Translations under genes and position numbers: made by a program | Notes under the pieces: generated by a model | Database searches by the model: none | What the model was told of the DNA's origin: nothing | What the model saw: the letters and a program-made list of their open reading frames with translations, nothing else | In this document: piece by piece, positions 50,501 through 57,005 of the stretch | Layout: each line of letters begins with the position of its first letter | Position numbering within the stretch: the first letter of the stretch is position 1 | Source of the DNA: Ostrinia nubilalis | Lineage: Eukaryota > Arthropoda > Insecta > Lepidoptera > Crambidae | NCBI RefSeq assembly: GCF_963855985.1 | Contig: NC_087095.1 | Coordinates: 1,622,001 to 1,686,000, forward strand | Length of the DNA stretch: 64,000 bases | Reading direction: 5' to 3'

Positions 50501-52262
50501 ATGCGTTAAAACTAGTAATTAGACTGATTTATTGGGAGACATTTAGATAAACTAAATGATTGCAATCTAATCTTTTCGTTGTTTTATTATGCAACTCTTA
50601 TGTTTTGTAATAAAGCTGGACTTTAATGAATCTGAAATAGTGAAACCGAAAACTAAAATCAAAGCAAATCTTTTACTCGTGTTTTGTGATACGCTTGTAT
50701 AGGATCAAAAACCAAAAGGGTTAGAATATTTTAGCTCGTTTGATAATCAAAAAGATCGGTTAAATAACCGTCGATGGATTGAGTTTTTTAAATTCACTCA
50801 AACTTTTCAAAGTCAAAATAGTTTCATTGAGTCATCAATTAATAACAGTTTTAGTGACTAGGCATAAGGGTTAACTTAATAACCAAATCAAAAGACGCCA
50901 ATTTTTCATATTCTCCGTCCATCAAAACTGCCCATAATGAACAAAACACAATTTTCTCAGAACATTAAAACCTGGCTCGTCACTTCTGAATAATACACTG
51001 CTTGCCATCAACATTGTAGTTTGATAACGATCTCACTCATGACACTGTACTAATGACAGACATACAAGATGACAATAACAAAAATGCTGGCGCAGTTAAA
51101 AATGATTTAACGTGTTTAACTTAACGCTAATGAAACTGCGATGTGAGAAAAATTGCACGTTGGAAACAAAACAATAATAATAGGGAACAATTGCTACCGG
51201 ATTATAAATGTAATTATTGTTTTGACACTACAATAAACCTAAGCAAACAGAAGATTAAGCACCATCAATCAACTTGCAAGCAACTCATACAAAATGAGTC
51301 ACAAAATTAATGGTCAAAGGTTAAATTAATTGCATTAGAATACAATATAATAATTAAGGATAAAAATAAACTTTTTCAAAGGCCAATTGAAAAATTATAG
51401 AATTATAGTGCAACAATGAGATTTCAAATAATAAAGAATAAAGAAATGAAAAAAAATTTAGTTTACCACCCTGGCAAAATACCTCACGTATAGGGTCAGA
51501 GAGACGAGAGAGCACTAGCAATACTCAAATAGTATTTTTGAAATCAATTAAGGTTTTAAATAAAAATATGGTGTCATAGGAGTTTAATAAAGATTTTAAA
51601 TAAAGATCACTTACAGCTGCATGTTGAGTTGCATCATTAACATCAGTCTCGAAGTTCCACTGCGCCGCCACATTGTTGGTGCACTCCTTGGACGCCTGGT
51701 CATCAGCCTTCAGCAGAAAGTCCCTCACTTGCTGTAGATTCACTTGGTGGAACCTATCATCTATGCTGTTAGTCACACCCCGGTTGAAATCGTACGGATT
51801 AGCCCCAGCATAACTAGGGTCGTTCCGAGCGAAATTTGGGTCATTTCTTCTGAAGTTCGGATCATTGTTGATGTCTATTCTATCATCACGGTTGGTCTCA
51901 TCGAACGGCCGTAATGTGGAACTGGGATTGCCAGTCCCGTAATTAACATTAGGATATCCATTGTTGTTGATATCAGGATTAATCCCTCTAAAGGTAGATG
52001 ACACTGGGAACACTCCGGGAGTGCTCGGATTTGAAGGTCTGACTGTGCTAAACCCGAAGTTCTGATTTTGGATATCGTACTGGTTCCCGGGGGAGTTTAT
52101 CGACGATTGCGTACTGGATAGCCCGTATCCATTGTTGTATCTTTGGGTGCTGGATATAGGCGGGAGATCCAACTGTGGGGTTGATGTACACGGTTTCGCC
52201 AGGAGCAACACGAGTGCGAATTTAAAAATTGTTCTTGTTATTCTCGTTAGTGCGCAGGCCAT
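8467..52262 (-). CDS. ACE-like peptidyl-dipeptidase, peptidase family M2 (gene A), C-terminus beyond left edge
   Basis: Seen: nine exons on the minus strand join in frame at 51615-52262, 32497-32655, 31864-32104, 31482-31564, 30765-30971, 29752-29921, 28866-28990, 12937-13180 and 8467-8565, with GT/AG borders and consistent phases. They give 658 residues. Domains: signal peptide about 1-27; an Asn/Pro/Ser/Asp-rich low-complexity region to about 175; then the M2 catalytic domain. The zinc motif HEMAH is at 520-524 and the third ligand, Glu548 in HEAIGE, follows 24 residues later, the family spacing. KYH (648-650) and PYIR (656-659) match residues that bind the substrate C-terminus. Paired cysteines of the family are kept. 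Known: insect M2 enzymes are secreted dipeptidyl carboxypeptidases that trim peptide hormones. Inference: an active enzyme, secreted unless the unseen C-terminus adds an anchor. The last 130 or so residues (judged from gene B) are not in the window. Odd points: Ala replaces the usual Gly in HExGH, the N-terminal extension, and the partly triplicated exon 5. Confidence 0.93.
8723..8885. mobile_element. MITE family M2, copy 2
   Basis: The right end GGTCTGCGCCTAGGC matches the copy at 2898; the left end (GCCTTCCCGCAGACTGC) is eroded. TAA flanks both sides. Confidence 0.78.
8936..9012 (-). mobile_element. tRNA-derived SINE head
   Basis: On the minus strand TGGCCTTGTGGTGAGCG resembles box A and GGGTTCAAATCCCGC is a good box B. 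The ends do not form an acceptor stem, so it is not a tRNA gene. Confidence 0.65.
10497..10680. mobile_element. Decayed hAT-like element
   Basis: The left end CAGGGGTGGCCAAATTTTTGACC is a common hAT terminus. The right end (near CTTGACCATCACTA, about 10664-10677) is much eroded. TATGG occurs next to both ends. Confidence 0.45.
11177..11275 (+). mobile_element. RTE fragment (plus orientation)
   Basis: One frame reads [21 protein letters not shown], the RTE C-terminal motif. It is followed by GAGATGATGATGATGAA, the 3' tail. Confidence 0.75.
11666..11851. mobile_element. Palindromic MITE, TTA duplication
   Basis: Ends GGCTGGTTTTAGTGTCACGC and GCGTAACACTAAAACCAGCC with TTA on both sides. The interior is unusually GC-rich (GCGGACCGTCCGATGCGG). 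Confidence 0.85.
12779..12925 (-). mobile_element. Non-LTR 3' tail just downstream of gene A exon 8
   Basis: Minus strand: CATGGCAATAAATATTTCG followed by (TTCT)n, a retroelement tail. It begins 12 bases beyond the exon 8 donor. Confidence 0.55.
12937..13180 (-). CDS. Gene A exon 8 (third zinc ligand)
   Basis: This 244-nt exon runs from [20 protein letters not shown] through LDKIVF-like [19 protein letters not shown] to YNCHWWRLR. Glu548 is the third zinc ligand. The acceptor is ttctccaccag, the donor gttggt. It lies 15.7 kb downstream of exon 7, across the intron that contains the Ly6 gene. Confidence 0.92.
13301..13421. mobile_element. Tourist-like 120-bp MITE, family M1, copy 1
   Basis: Ends GGCTGAGTTGCACCAACTTAC and its complement; TTA on both sides. 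The family has an internal AACCGGTnTTTTTGTATGGAGTTTGACAG stretch. Eight copies occur in this window. Confidence 0.85.
13477..13552 (+). repeat. Retroelement 3' fragment (GGCCTCnnnAAGGCGAGAGTGAATA)
   Basis: CGGGCCTCCATCAAGGCGAG and CATCCTAGACTGCATCTAAC. Related fragments are at 7312-7434, 11885-11955 (inverted), 37053-37110 (inverted) and 61438-61532. Confidence 0.6.
15093..15258. mobile_element. Palindromic GC-rich MITE
   Basis: GCTTCAACCACACCAACGCG at the left pairs with CGTTGGTGTGGTTGGAGC at the right; inside, GATCGCCATCGCCAGCG pairs with CGCTGGC...GGCGATC-type sequence. Most of the element folds on itself. Confidence 0.75.
16864..17505. repeat. Interspersed repeat (family S1) split by a TTTGAAGTCGGTT element
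   Basis: S1 reads ACGGGACTATTCCCACC to CAGCTTGACCGCCA and resumes at AACCCAACCAATGAAGGTCA to GTCATTGGACCCGCAACG. In between (about 16970-17396) lies an element with inverted ends AACCGACTTCAAA / TTTGAAGTCGGTT and two inner copies of GTATAAAAAAGTTCATCCCC. Other S1 copies are at 34120, 56858 and 60740. Confidence 0.7.
17645..18362 (-). mobile_element. RTE-clade non-LTR retrotransposon, 5'-truncated 3' end with reverse-transcriptase C-terminus
   Basis: On the minus strand an open frame runs from [16 protein letters not shown] through [47 protein letters not shown] to the end of the ORF at 17671. These are RTE-clade C-terminal motifs. The catalytic YADD region is missing. The 3' terminus is a tandem (ACGA) repeat at 17649-17668, as expected of RTE. 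Confidence 0.88.
19615..19727. mobile_element. M1 MITE, copy 2
   Basis: Starts GGCTGAGTTGCACCTAACTT and ends AAGGTGCAACCCAGCC. The same internal ACCGGTGTTTTTGTATGGAG stretch is present. Confidence 0.8.
21387..22119. mobile_element. Non-autonomous element with 15-16 bp periodic inverted ends
   Basis: Both ends carry degenerate units of about 15-16 bp built on a GCAAA / CCAAA core (21387-21580 forward, 21905-22119 inverted). The outermost bases GTTTGGCCAAA and its near complement define the ends. The centre (21581-21904) is unique AT-rich DNA. No clear target duplication was seen. Confidence 0.6.
22203..22310. mobile_element. M1 MITE, copy 3 (right end lost)
   Basis: Begins GGTTGCACCACCCTACTTTG and keeps the GCCGGTTATCGTTATAGTC core, but the right inverted repeat has decayed. 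Confidence 0.65.
23041..23995. mobile_element. Non-autonomous piggyBac-like element in a TTAA site
   Basis: TTAA stands at both borders (23037-23040, 23996-23999), followed inward by CACGTTGAGTGCG and CACCTTTGCTGCGGCA, short imperfect inverted repeats. Inside, hairpin motifs of the form ACCAGGTnnnnnACCTTGT recur at about 23059, 23229, 23284, 23887 and 23932. No transposase frame remains. Confidence 0.7.
24096..24400. mobile_element. MITE (GGGCTGATTTTTCAATC ends) split by a Helitron
   Basis: The ends GGGCTGATTTTTCAATC and GACGATTGAAAAATTAGC match the intact MITE at 29600-29737; TTT flanks both sides. A Helitron of about 194 bp (24111-24304, starting TC and ending CGGCCGCTAG before T) interrupts it. 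A few MITE bases are missing at the junction. Confidence 0.7.
24111..24304 (+). mobile_element. Helitron inserted in a MITE
   Basis: The 5' TC, the internal text AACCACTGGACGGATCGGGC typical of lepidopteran Helitrons, and the 3' CGCGGGCGGCCGCTAG before T support the call. Confidence 0.7.
24669..28136 (+). CDS. Ly6/uPAR-domain GPI-anchored protein, nested in gene A intron 7
   Basis: Three exons, 24669-24732, 27066-27227 and 27925-28136 (phases 1 and 1; donors gtaagt, acceptors tttccag), encode 145 residues. Residues 1-21 are a signal peptide ([19 protein letters not shown]). The mature part opens with FCYDCNS and has ten cysteines ending [10 protein letters not shown], the three-finger pattern with its terminal C-N. 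A hydrophobic C-terminal stretch ([17 protein letters not shown]) fits a GPI-attachment signal. Known: insect Ly6 proteins act at the cell surface in septate junctions, channel regulation or signalling. Which subfamily this is cannot be said. The gene is on the strand opposite to gene A. Its introns carry a piggyBac-like element and a tRNA-derived SINE. ATTAAA at 28149-28154 is a candidate poly(A) signal. Confidence 0.88.
24794..24914. mobile_element. M1 MITE, copy 4
   Basis: Starts ATGAGTTGCACCATCTTAAT and ends GATGAAACTCAGCC. It lies in intron 1 of the Ly6 gene, 60 nt after exon 1. Confidence 0.75.
25973..27032. mobile_element. Degenerate piggyBac-like element
   Basis: Perfect 12-bp inverted ends CCCATTTAGACC border the element; the right end is followed by TTAA (27033-27036), while the left has the altered ATCA. 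The hairpin motif GACCTACnGTACCCTATnTGGTAC occurs at about 25980, 26330 (inverted) and 26880. Around 26521-26770 broken reading frames resemble the acidic N-terminus of piggyBac transposases ([14 protein letters not shown]). It lies in intron 1 of the Ly6 gene. Confidence 0.65.
27262..27610 (+). mobile_element. tRNA-derived SINE
   Basis: Box A-like TCTGTGGTAAGACAATC and box B GGGTTCGATTCCCAG, then the body TCGATTCCACCTTCGGCCTG and CATCAGGTGAGGTGCATGCC usual in lepidopteran SINEs. It lies in intron 2 of the Ly6 gene, 35 nt after exon 2. Another tRNA-like piece follows at about 27728-27800. Confidence 0.75.
28573..28846. mobile_element. MITE family M3 (CGCCCGTATTCACAAA) with a tRNA-like SINE inside
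   Basis: Ends CGCCCGTATTCACAAACGAT and GTTTGTGAATACGAGCG, TTA on both sides. A tRNA-like unit (about 28722-28800; GGTTCGGTCCCCGCC box B) is inserted, leaving a short tail AGGAAAAAAAATG. Confidence 0.75.
28866..28990 (-). CDS. Gene A exon 7 (HEMAH zinc motif)
   Basis: This 125-nt exon encodes [26 protein letters not shown] and on to DGANPG. It holds zinc ligands His520 and His524 and general base Glu521, and the cysteine (IKMC) that pairs with the one in exon 6. The acceptor is ttgcttccag and the donor gtgagt, in phase 1. Confidence 0.93.
29600..29737. mobile_element. Palindromic MITE, TAA target duplication
   Basis: The inverted ends GGACTGATTTTTCAATCGTC / GACGACTGAAAAATCAGCCC are flanked by TAA on both sides. 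It lies in intron 6 of gene A, a few bases from the exon 6 donor. It is a second copy of the family at 24096-24400. Confidence 0.8.
29752..29921 (-). CDS. Gene A exon 6
   Basis: This 170-nt exon (phase 0 in, 2 out) runs from [19 protein letters not shown] to [12 protein letters not shown]. It matches GYTPLKMFQMGDDFF to CHASAWDF of insect ACE, including the cysteine before SAWDF. The acceptor is ttccttccag and the donor gtatgt. Confidence 0.9.
30366..30513 (-). pseudogene. Frameshifted partial copy of gene A exon 5 (copy A)
   Basis: This is the third copy of the 3' part of exon 5. It lacks 5 nt relative to copy B in the codons for the PIPAHV segment (148 instead of 153 nt), so the frame is lost. 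It keeps a donor (gtaaag), and the sequence after it differs from that after the other two copies. It is therefore likely the original 3' border of the ancestral exon. Confidence 0.8.
30563..30715 (-). CDS. Extra in-frame partial copy of gene A exon 5 (copy B)
   Basis: These 153 nt encode [16 protein letters not shown] to EMAQQ, the last 51 codons of exon 5, with no stop and followed by the same donor (gtaagg). By chance or selection the breakpoint leaves an AG (gtagttag) directly before the first codon, in phase 0. Inclusion would add 51 residues in frame. No good pyrimidine tract precedes it, so it may simply be skipped. Whether it is used cannot be told from sequence. Confidence 0.5.
30765..30971 (-). 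CDS. Gene A exon 5 (complete copy of a partly triplicated exon)
   Basis: This is a phase 0-0 exon of 69 codons, from [18 protein letters not shown] to [10 protein letters not shown], matching the IRPLYQQIHGYVRFRLR to LVDVSAEM region of insect ACE. The acceptor is ttttccag and the donor gtaagg. It is the only copy with the first 18 codons; two further copies of its 3' part lie just downstream (30563-30715 and 30366-30513). Confidence 0.9.
31482..31564 (-). CDS. Gene A exon 4
   Basis: This 83-nt exon (phase 1 in, 0 out) encodes [17 protein letters not shown] to EEVWEQ, matching the LNNFTSGAEAW region of insect ACE. The acceptor is tattttcag and the donor gtaata. The NFT sequon spans the splice junction. 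Confidence 0.86.
31864..32104 (-). CDS. Gene A exon 3 (M2 domain, first disulfide)
   Basis: This 241-nt exon (phase 0 in, 1 out) encodes [18 protein letters not shown] and then [10 protein letters not shown]. The two cysteines fit the first conserved disulfide of the M2 fold (VCDY...KCDL in fly Ance). It ends QAARLN, just before an NFT glycosylation site completed by exon 4. Confidence 0.9.
32497..32655 (-). CDS. Gene A exon 2 (M2 domain)
   Basis: This phase 0-0 exon of 53 codons starts [16 protein letters not shown] and ends PPDQLDR. It matches the second and third helices of insect ACE. The acceptor is ttgttttcag and the donor gtgaga. It lies 19 kb from exon 1. Confidence 0.88.
34115..34258 (-). 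repeat. S1 repeat
   Basis: Inverted relative to the 16.9-kb copy: TTGCGGGTCCAATGACAGTG to AGGATC-type CTGTAGATCCTGGCTACACA and AACGAGAGGTGCGAACAGTC. Uninterrupted. Confidence 0.7.
34944..35089. mobile_element. MITE family M3, uninterrupted copy
   Basis: CGCCAGTATTCACAAACATT at the left and ATTTGTGAATACGGGCG at the right; shares the CTCACAGTGCG...GGACGCACTG interior with the other copies. Confidence 0.8.
36077..36735. repeat. Lepidopteran interspersed repeat (GGCCAAGTACGA ... GGTACGGAACTC) with nested RTE
   Basis: Characteristic ends CGGCCAAGTACGAATCAGAC and ACCCTTTGGGTACGGAACTC enclose the RTE fragment above. The repeat class is not assigned here. Confidence 0.55.
36174..36392 (-). mobile_element. 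RTE 3' fragment inserted in another repeat
   Basis: Same sequence as the 3' part of the RTE copy at 17645-18362, with the tail at CTTCGTTCGTTTGTTTC. It interrupts a repeat that begins AACCGGCCAAGTACGAATCA (36077) and ends near TTTGGGTACGGAACTCT (36732). Confidence 0.8.
37797..37985. repeat. Degenerate tandem array with GCGCGAA core, about 15-16 bp period
   Basis: About twelve units of the type AGCGCGAAAGACATT follow one another with small changes. It resembles in style the ends of the elements at 21.4 and 47.9 kb but shares no sequence beyond the CGA core. No inverted partner was found nearby. Confidence 0.7.
38283..38459 (+). mobile_element. Non-autonomous Helitron, copy 1 of a tandem pair
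   Basis: The 3' end has the hairpin GGCGGAAC-AAA-GTTCGCC followed by GGGTCAGCTAG and a T, as in lepidopteran Helitrons. The body is almost identical to copy 2 except for a 15-nt deletion near the 3' end and a damaged 5' end. Confidence 0.8.
38463..38658 (+). mobile_element. Non-autonomous Helitron, copy 2 of a tandem pair
   Basis: The copy starts with TC (TCTATATAAAAGAAAGTCG) and ends CAGCTAG before a T, with the same terminal hairpin as copy 1. Three bases separate the copies. Confidence 0.85.
39820..41179 (+). CDS. Harbinger transposase (HARBI1-like nuclease)
   Basis: Four exons, 39820-40074, 40145-40426, 40581-40968 and 41049-41179, with GT/AG borders, give 351 residues, the usual length. 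Residues 1-90 are a basic N-terminal region; a helix-turn-helix follows ([12 protein letters not shown], about 93-104). The DDE nuclease has GAIDCTHI (Asp150), [10 protein letters not shown] (Asp201), GDSGYP and NTVERCFG (Glu272). All three acidic residues are present and no stop interrupts the frame. Inference: potentially active. AATAAA lies at 41297-41302. The ATG at 39820 is preferred over upstream codons because it has a GAAAATGA context and starts the conserved region. Confidence 0.93.
41580..41834 (+). mobile_element. Small Helitron-like element inside the Harbinger element
   Basis: The right end reads GGCGGAGTCGTGGGCAACAGCTAG followed by T, the CTAG end typical of lepidopteran Helitrons. 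The body has been disturbed by a copy of neighbouring sequence: about 90 bp at 41629-41715 repeat 41423-41515. The left end is uncertain. Confidence 0.55.
42034..43043 (-). CDS. Harbinger accessory Myb/SANT-like DNA-binding protein
   Basis: Three exons, 42975-43043, 42777-42886 and 42034-42694, give 279 residues. The middle donor must be gttggt to keep the frame. Residues about 15-90 form a Myb/SANT-like trihelix ([36 protein letters not shown]), preceded by a basic stretch (PPKRQR) and followed by an acidic linker and a Lys/Glu coiled-coil-like C-terminus ([15 protein letters not shown]). Known: in Harbinger elements such a protein binds the ends and brings the transposase to the nucleus. 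It is convergent with the transposase gene. Confidence 0.88.
44775..44805 (+). repeat. (TTTTA)n microsatellite
   Basis: Six pentamer units at the border of a degenerate non-LTR-like 3' end (TTCTTTATTAAGGAAACAAA) that runs on to about 45200. Confidence 0.75.
45346..45462. mobile_element. M1 MITE, copy 5
   Basis: Ends GGCTGGGTTGCACCATCTTA and GGTGGTGCAACTCAGCC, with TAT on both sides. Confidence 0.85.
45539..45598 (-). mobile_element. Short RTE 3' end
   Basis: ATCATCATCTCAGCC, then CGTCCACTGCTGAACATAGG and CCTCCCCCAA: the common lepidopteran RTE 3' end with its (GAT)n tail, minus orientation. Confidence 0.75.
46208..46325. mobile_element. M1 MITE, copy 6
   Basis: Ends GGCTGAGTTGCAACACCTAA and GATGGTGCAACTCAGCC, with TTA on both sides. 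Confidence 0.85.
46956..47069. mobile_element. M1 MITE, copy 7
   Basis: Ends GTCTGGATTGCACCATCTTA and GGTGGTGCAACTCAGCC, with TAA on both sides. Confidence 0.85.
47684..47855. mobile_element. MITE family M3, third copy
   Basis: CACCCGTATTTACAACATTA at the left and GTTTGTGAAAACGCAAGTG at the right, with the same interior and a short extra insertion. Confidence 0.65.
47948..48874. mobile_element. 927-bp foldback element, Mutator-like by its 9-bp target duplication
   Basis: The two halves are nearly perfect inverted copies: about 380-400 bp per arm (47948 to about 48327, and about 48475 to 48874) with a 150-bp AT-rich centre. Termini are GGGTTCCCTACTT and its complement. CGTACATAG flanks both sides (47939-47947 and 48875-48883). 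Long inverted repeats with 9-bp target duplications suit Mutator-like elements. No reading frame is present. The outer 220 bp of each arm consist of degenerate units of about 16 bp with TTCGA or GCGA cores. Confidence 0.85.
49713..49830. mobile_element. M1 MITE, copy 8
   Basis: Ends GGCTGGGTTGCACCATCTTA and GGTGGTGCAACTCAGCC, with TAA on both sides. Arms are close to perfect. Confidence 0.88.
51615..52262 (-). CDS. Gene A exon 1: signal peptide, low-complexity extension, start of M2 domain
   Basis: The ATG at 52260-52262 lies in a good context (GCGAAAATGG) and opens 216 codons. A hydrophobic stretch (about residues 13-21, core FALVLLLA) precedes a likely signal-peptidase site near PCTS/TPQ. 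Residues about 30-175 are rich in Asn, Ser, Pro, Asp and Gly with short repeats such as [14 protein letters not shown]. The last 40 residues ([14 protein letters not shown] to DATQHAA) align with the first helix of ACE. The donor gtaagt follows in phase 0. Confidence 0.9.
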
Positions 52263-54731
52263 TTTCGCGACCTGTGTCTAGCGCTGTCAACTGGTGCGTT
52301 GTTCTGGGGAGCGCACGCGCAGCCGACTGTGCCTTGTCTACGTGAACTCGGGCCGTGTGAAGCTCTTTGTTAGTCCTTCGTACAGTCGGTCGGTAAAGCA
52401 TCCAATTTGACCCTTATTAGAACGACGCAAGGAAACATTTAAGGCTGTATTGACTGACTCTGAAGGTATGGGACGTAATTGCGCATATAATTAGTTTTGG
52501 GCTGTGCGTTGATTAATTGGGAATTTGATGTGATCTTGATTTTTCTGCGGTCATAATTTGGATAATTGATTCGTTAAAACAATAATTAGTTAACCTTTAG
52601 CTATCATAACATAGATTAAGCGTATCTCAGAGTAATCAAATCTATGTACTTATGTTTTTTTAATGAAAACTTAGTATCGTGCTTTTGGAAAAATGTTATT
52701 GAAAGCTTGATATTACATTACGCGCCTATAACAAATGAAAATCCACACAGGCGATGCTGCAGGCACAAGCTCTACTAGCTTTTACATTAATCAGTTTTAT
52801 GAATACTTATTAAACTGAAATGAAAGATTAAAATTATCATGCTATTAATATTGTCGACGCGTACGTACCTTCCTAAGTCATTACCGAGGCAAAACCAAAA
52901 GTGACGTTGACGATTAAAGTGAAAATTCCCCAAAGGAAGTCTCCGAACGCACCATGTATTGTATAAGCCAATTGTACACTTACGTATTGCGCAAAGTAAA
53001 TGCAATCCCGTGAGGACCACGCCTTACACCGTTTGACGATTAGTGCTCGCATATTTTGTGTCAATGGCTCAAAATGTAGGGTAGGTACAGATTGTTGTGT
53101 AAGATAAGAATGTTGAGAGCACCTTGAAATTAGTAGACTCTGTTGCTAAGGGAACTTGAGTGGAATAGACTTGAAACTCAGATGATGAATTTTGAGTAAA
53201 AACCATAGAATGAAAAAGCTACACATAGGAATATAGACAAGGCTAAAAATAAGAAAAGAGATTTTAGTTTTATCTAAGAATTCGAGTTCAAAATAGAGAG
53301 AGATATAGATCTGAGATGGATTGTTACATGTGAATCAATATATTTACTTACATAGCAAACTTAATTTGAAATCTGAAGTATTTACTATTTAATTTCTATG
53401 TAAATAATAAGTAAGTTGTTCAGTTCAGCTGCTCGCTATCTCGTAATATTTAAATGTAAAGACGATTGGACTGGAAACCAATACAGTTTTGACTACTTAC
53501 TTACTAACGGAAACTCTACCCAGAACAATATTAAACCTACCAACTCGCACTGCTATTTAATCTTTTAATTTCGGGTAAACGTAGTTTAACATGGAGTGCC
53601 ACATTGATCTAATAGTATCAAGATGGTTATGTAATAGTTTGAAAAATGGAAAACTTTGACCCGAATTATTTAACTCAAACAGAGCAATATCTCAGCTAAC
53701 AGCTAGGCGTGCCATGAAAGCGATAAGACACGAGAACGATGCGATAACGTTGCGATACAGTGACATAAGGAAGTTGTGACCTAGAAAGGTAACTTTCCTC
53801 GGTAACTTTGAGTCCTTTGTAAACAATGAGTATAGATTGCACCATCACCCTTTAGCATTACCGAAATTAAGTTATTTTTTAAGTTAATGTAACAAGTAGG
53901 TACTCAGTAGGTACTCGAAGTTTCACTTACAGGACAAGACACTCAAGCATATTAATTCTGTAAAGTATAATTTGGTTTTAAAATAACAAAAGTAGCGTCA
54001 GTAAGGTCTTATTTAGAAGGAGAATAAAGAAAGAATAAACGCCCGAAATCTTCGTTCATGATTGTAATTCGGTGTATAGAGCCGAAAAGTACTAGGTTTT
54101 TCTAACTGGCAAGTGTATGGTCGTGGAATCGATTTACCACTCCTGAATTTTTCAAATCAAAGATGTAAAGTAAGTATTCAAATAGATGCAATGTTTCCGG
54201 AAATAACCCTCCAATATAAATAAGCTCACAAAACCCACTCACTTTATATCGTAGTAAACTTATGGTTTAGTAATTAATCAAATTATTAATCAACATCTCT
54301 TCACTAATTTTGTTAATGAACTTAATTTTGTTTTTGTTTGAATATGCCATACATCTTCTTTGTAATAAATTCAAAATGATCCTTCAACTGCATCTCTATA
54401 TAGCAAGTTATTATACATTACCCTAAGGCCCTACGTTTTATGAGCACAGCATTAACTGCGCATTTGGTATGCAGGAGGTGCGTACACCATGAACTGTGCT
54501 ATGTGTGTACCATGGTGGTTCTCACGCCAATGTGACACAATAGGAAAATTGCGAATCGCTTTGAGACGCTGGGACATGTATGGAGTTGATAATGTGCTAA
54601 TGAATTTTGGAAATGGTGAGAGAAATAATCAGATTTTGAACTGTATTTTCATCATAGATGTTTCTATGTTCAGTTGCAGCGTGCAACAGCACGCACGCTT
54701 AGCTTCTGCAGCCCTCAAATATGAACTAGAG

Positions 54732-54947
54732 CAGTGGTTCTTAACCGGTCCGCGGACCACTGGTGGTCCTTGGAGGCATTCCAAGTGGTCCTCGAAGAGC
54801 ACTTGCACGCCTTGGTCAAAACCACTTTTAACTGATTTTTGCAGTCAAACTGGTTTACTTTTGACCGATTATGATTATGAGGTGGTCCCTGACAAGACAA
54901 AAATTTGGTAAAATGGTCCCTCATGACCTAAAGGTTAAGAACCACTG
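54732..54947. mobile_element. hAT-type MITE with 8-bp target duplication
   Basis: The inverted ends CAGTGGTTCTTAACC border 216 bp, and AACTAGAG flanks both sides (54724-54731, 54948-54955). Both features are diagnostic of hAT. It has no coding capacity. Confidence 0.9.
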
Positions 54948-56857
54948 AACTAGAGAGAGTCGTCCTTTTGAATCAATCGCTCAATGAGCGTAATGTTTAA
55001 GGCCCTGATTCAGAAACTTGGCCTCAAGCAACTAGATTGAGGTATGTTTATGGTCAAAGATACATATTTAAATATCAATGTATGAACCAAACCCGTGACT
55101 TCAGAGCACTTACTTCAAACGAAAAGAAAAATAAAGATTTTTACTTATTAAACCTTACTTATGCTTCTATAGATATCTTTTATTTAGCCACTTTGGTACC
55201 TGCTCTAATGGAAGTATCCACTCTATATAGATCCCATACATTTTCCACCTTACATGAGTCGCATACCGTCTTGATGTTTCGCTGAAGACAATCGCACCTT
55301 CTTCGAGTTTTTGTAGAGAACTCTATCCGTCGTAACTCGTTACTGATTACAGTGCTTTGTATACAGGAGTAATTAGAAACGACACTAAAATTAAATATCC
55401 TTCATATACATGTCTAAAATACGTAGTCCTTAACTGAGAAAACTTCCTGATCCCAAATGAAGTAACCAAGATCGCCCTTAAAGATAACAGAAACAGTTTT
55501 TCTGGATTGCAATAGTAGCTCGGTGATTATAATAGATCGAACCTGGTTGCTTTGATACTAGGACTCCATCGGACTCTATAGCATTAATTGCTACTAAATA
55601 TACAATGAATAACAAACGTAATAATTGATGTACAGTTCCTAAAATGATTTATATTTATCTCTCGTTAAAACCAAATGACCATGGTGATGAAATAATGTCG
55701 ATCTTATTTGTCAGGATAGACTTCAGCCAATCAGGAACTAAGAATTAAGATTTATCGCCCGTTCTTCTAATTGAAAATTGAAATATTATGACATGCTTTT
55801 TTAATTTTAATGAACTACGAACGGTCCCTTCGTCAAGGTATCATTTTAAATCTTCATTTAACAGATGCATTGTCAAAATTGGCATGAAATTATCTACTTA
55901 AGGTTTATTATAATAATAAAACGCTACGTTGATTTCTCGCACGGTTGCACGCGAGTCTGCAAGGTCGGAGATAAACTGGAAAATACGTGTAGGTACTTAG
56001 GCCTGTGAACTTGCCATTGGTTTGTTAAGGCTGTCGCATGATGCGGTGAATCGGTTGCGAATCGGCTCACAAATCGCACTACGGTCGAATGCTGTCCGGT
56101 AGTGTGATAGCGCGCACCTTCGATGTAGCCTATCTTAGCGCCAGTAGAGTTAGATTTTCAATAATGATGGGTTTGAAGCATATTTAGGGAAATTATTTCC
56201 CTCATGAAAATTAGCCTTTAAAAAGCTTTCTTTAATGTAGAGTCACTGCATAAAATCTCTAGAAAATCGTGCTTATATAATAATTATGTTATCAAAACGA
56301 TGTCATATCTCTTTTGGAATCCATCGAATAAGGTATTTTTGTAAAGAGACCTTTTGTTTGTTTCCAGTTTGATTAATACACTGCAGGTTGGAGCTTTTGG
56401 TTGATACTGATAAATAATGAAGTTTTATAATGTGTCTGATTGACCAATATCAAATTCTTACTGATGACGATTCATAAAAGTTGTTAGGGTTTCAACCTCA
56501 GTTGTTGTAATCCATAAGATAGAAGAAGTAGCAGGTTAGAATCTCCACTGAATTCAAATGTTAGTGTGAATAGCACATATCTTTGAGAAAATTGAGAGTT
56601 GACCATAGACTCTAAATAGAAGGGCGCTTTTTCCTCATGTAAATGATAATACAGATATCACTTAAAATTAGCACAACAGTAACAAAAGATCAACAAAGGT
56701 TCGCTACTTCATTCATTCATTCTCCTCGCATAGACGTTTAGCAGAACTAAGCTCGCCTTGACCCAGTGCGTAGCCCTAAACTGTGCTAAGTGACGTCTAA
56801 ATAGACTGCACTTACTTCGCAATATCTTTGCAGGTTCATGGAAATCCGTAGCTTTAT

Positions 56858-57005
56858 CTACAGGGACTATTCCCACCGCTGCAACTCCTGTGTAGCCAGG
56901 ATCTTCAGCTTGACTGCCAATAAAAACCCAACCAGTGAATGCTAAGTTTGTCCCGGGGGTAAGTTAAACTGTCATTGGGCCCGCAACAAAATTAATCAGT
57001 AAAAC
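56858..57005 (+). repeat. S1 repeat
   Basis: CAGGGACTATTCCCACCGCT to GTCATTGGGCCCGCAACAAA, intact across the site where the 16.9-kb copy is split. Confidence 0.7.

Larger units (their letters stand above)
32656..51614. other. Gene A intron 1
   Basis: The 19-kb intron contains S1, M3 and M1 repeats, the RTE-in-repeat nest, the GCGCGAA array, tandem Helitrons, the Harbinger element, the foldback element and hairpins at 38021, 43982 and 49123. Stretches 32700-34100, 35100-36070, 38700-39550 and 49850-51480 show nothing assignable. Confidence 0.7.
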
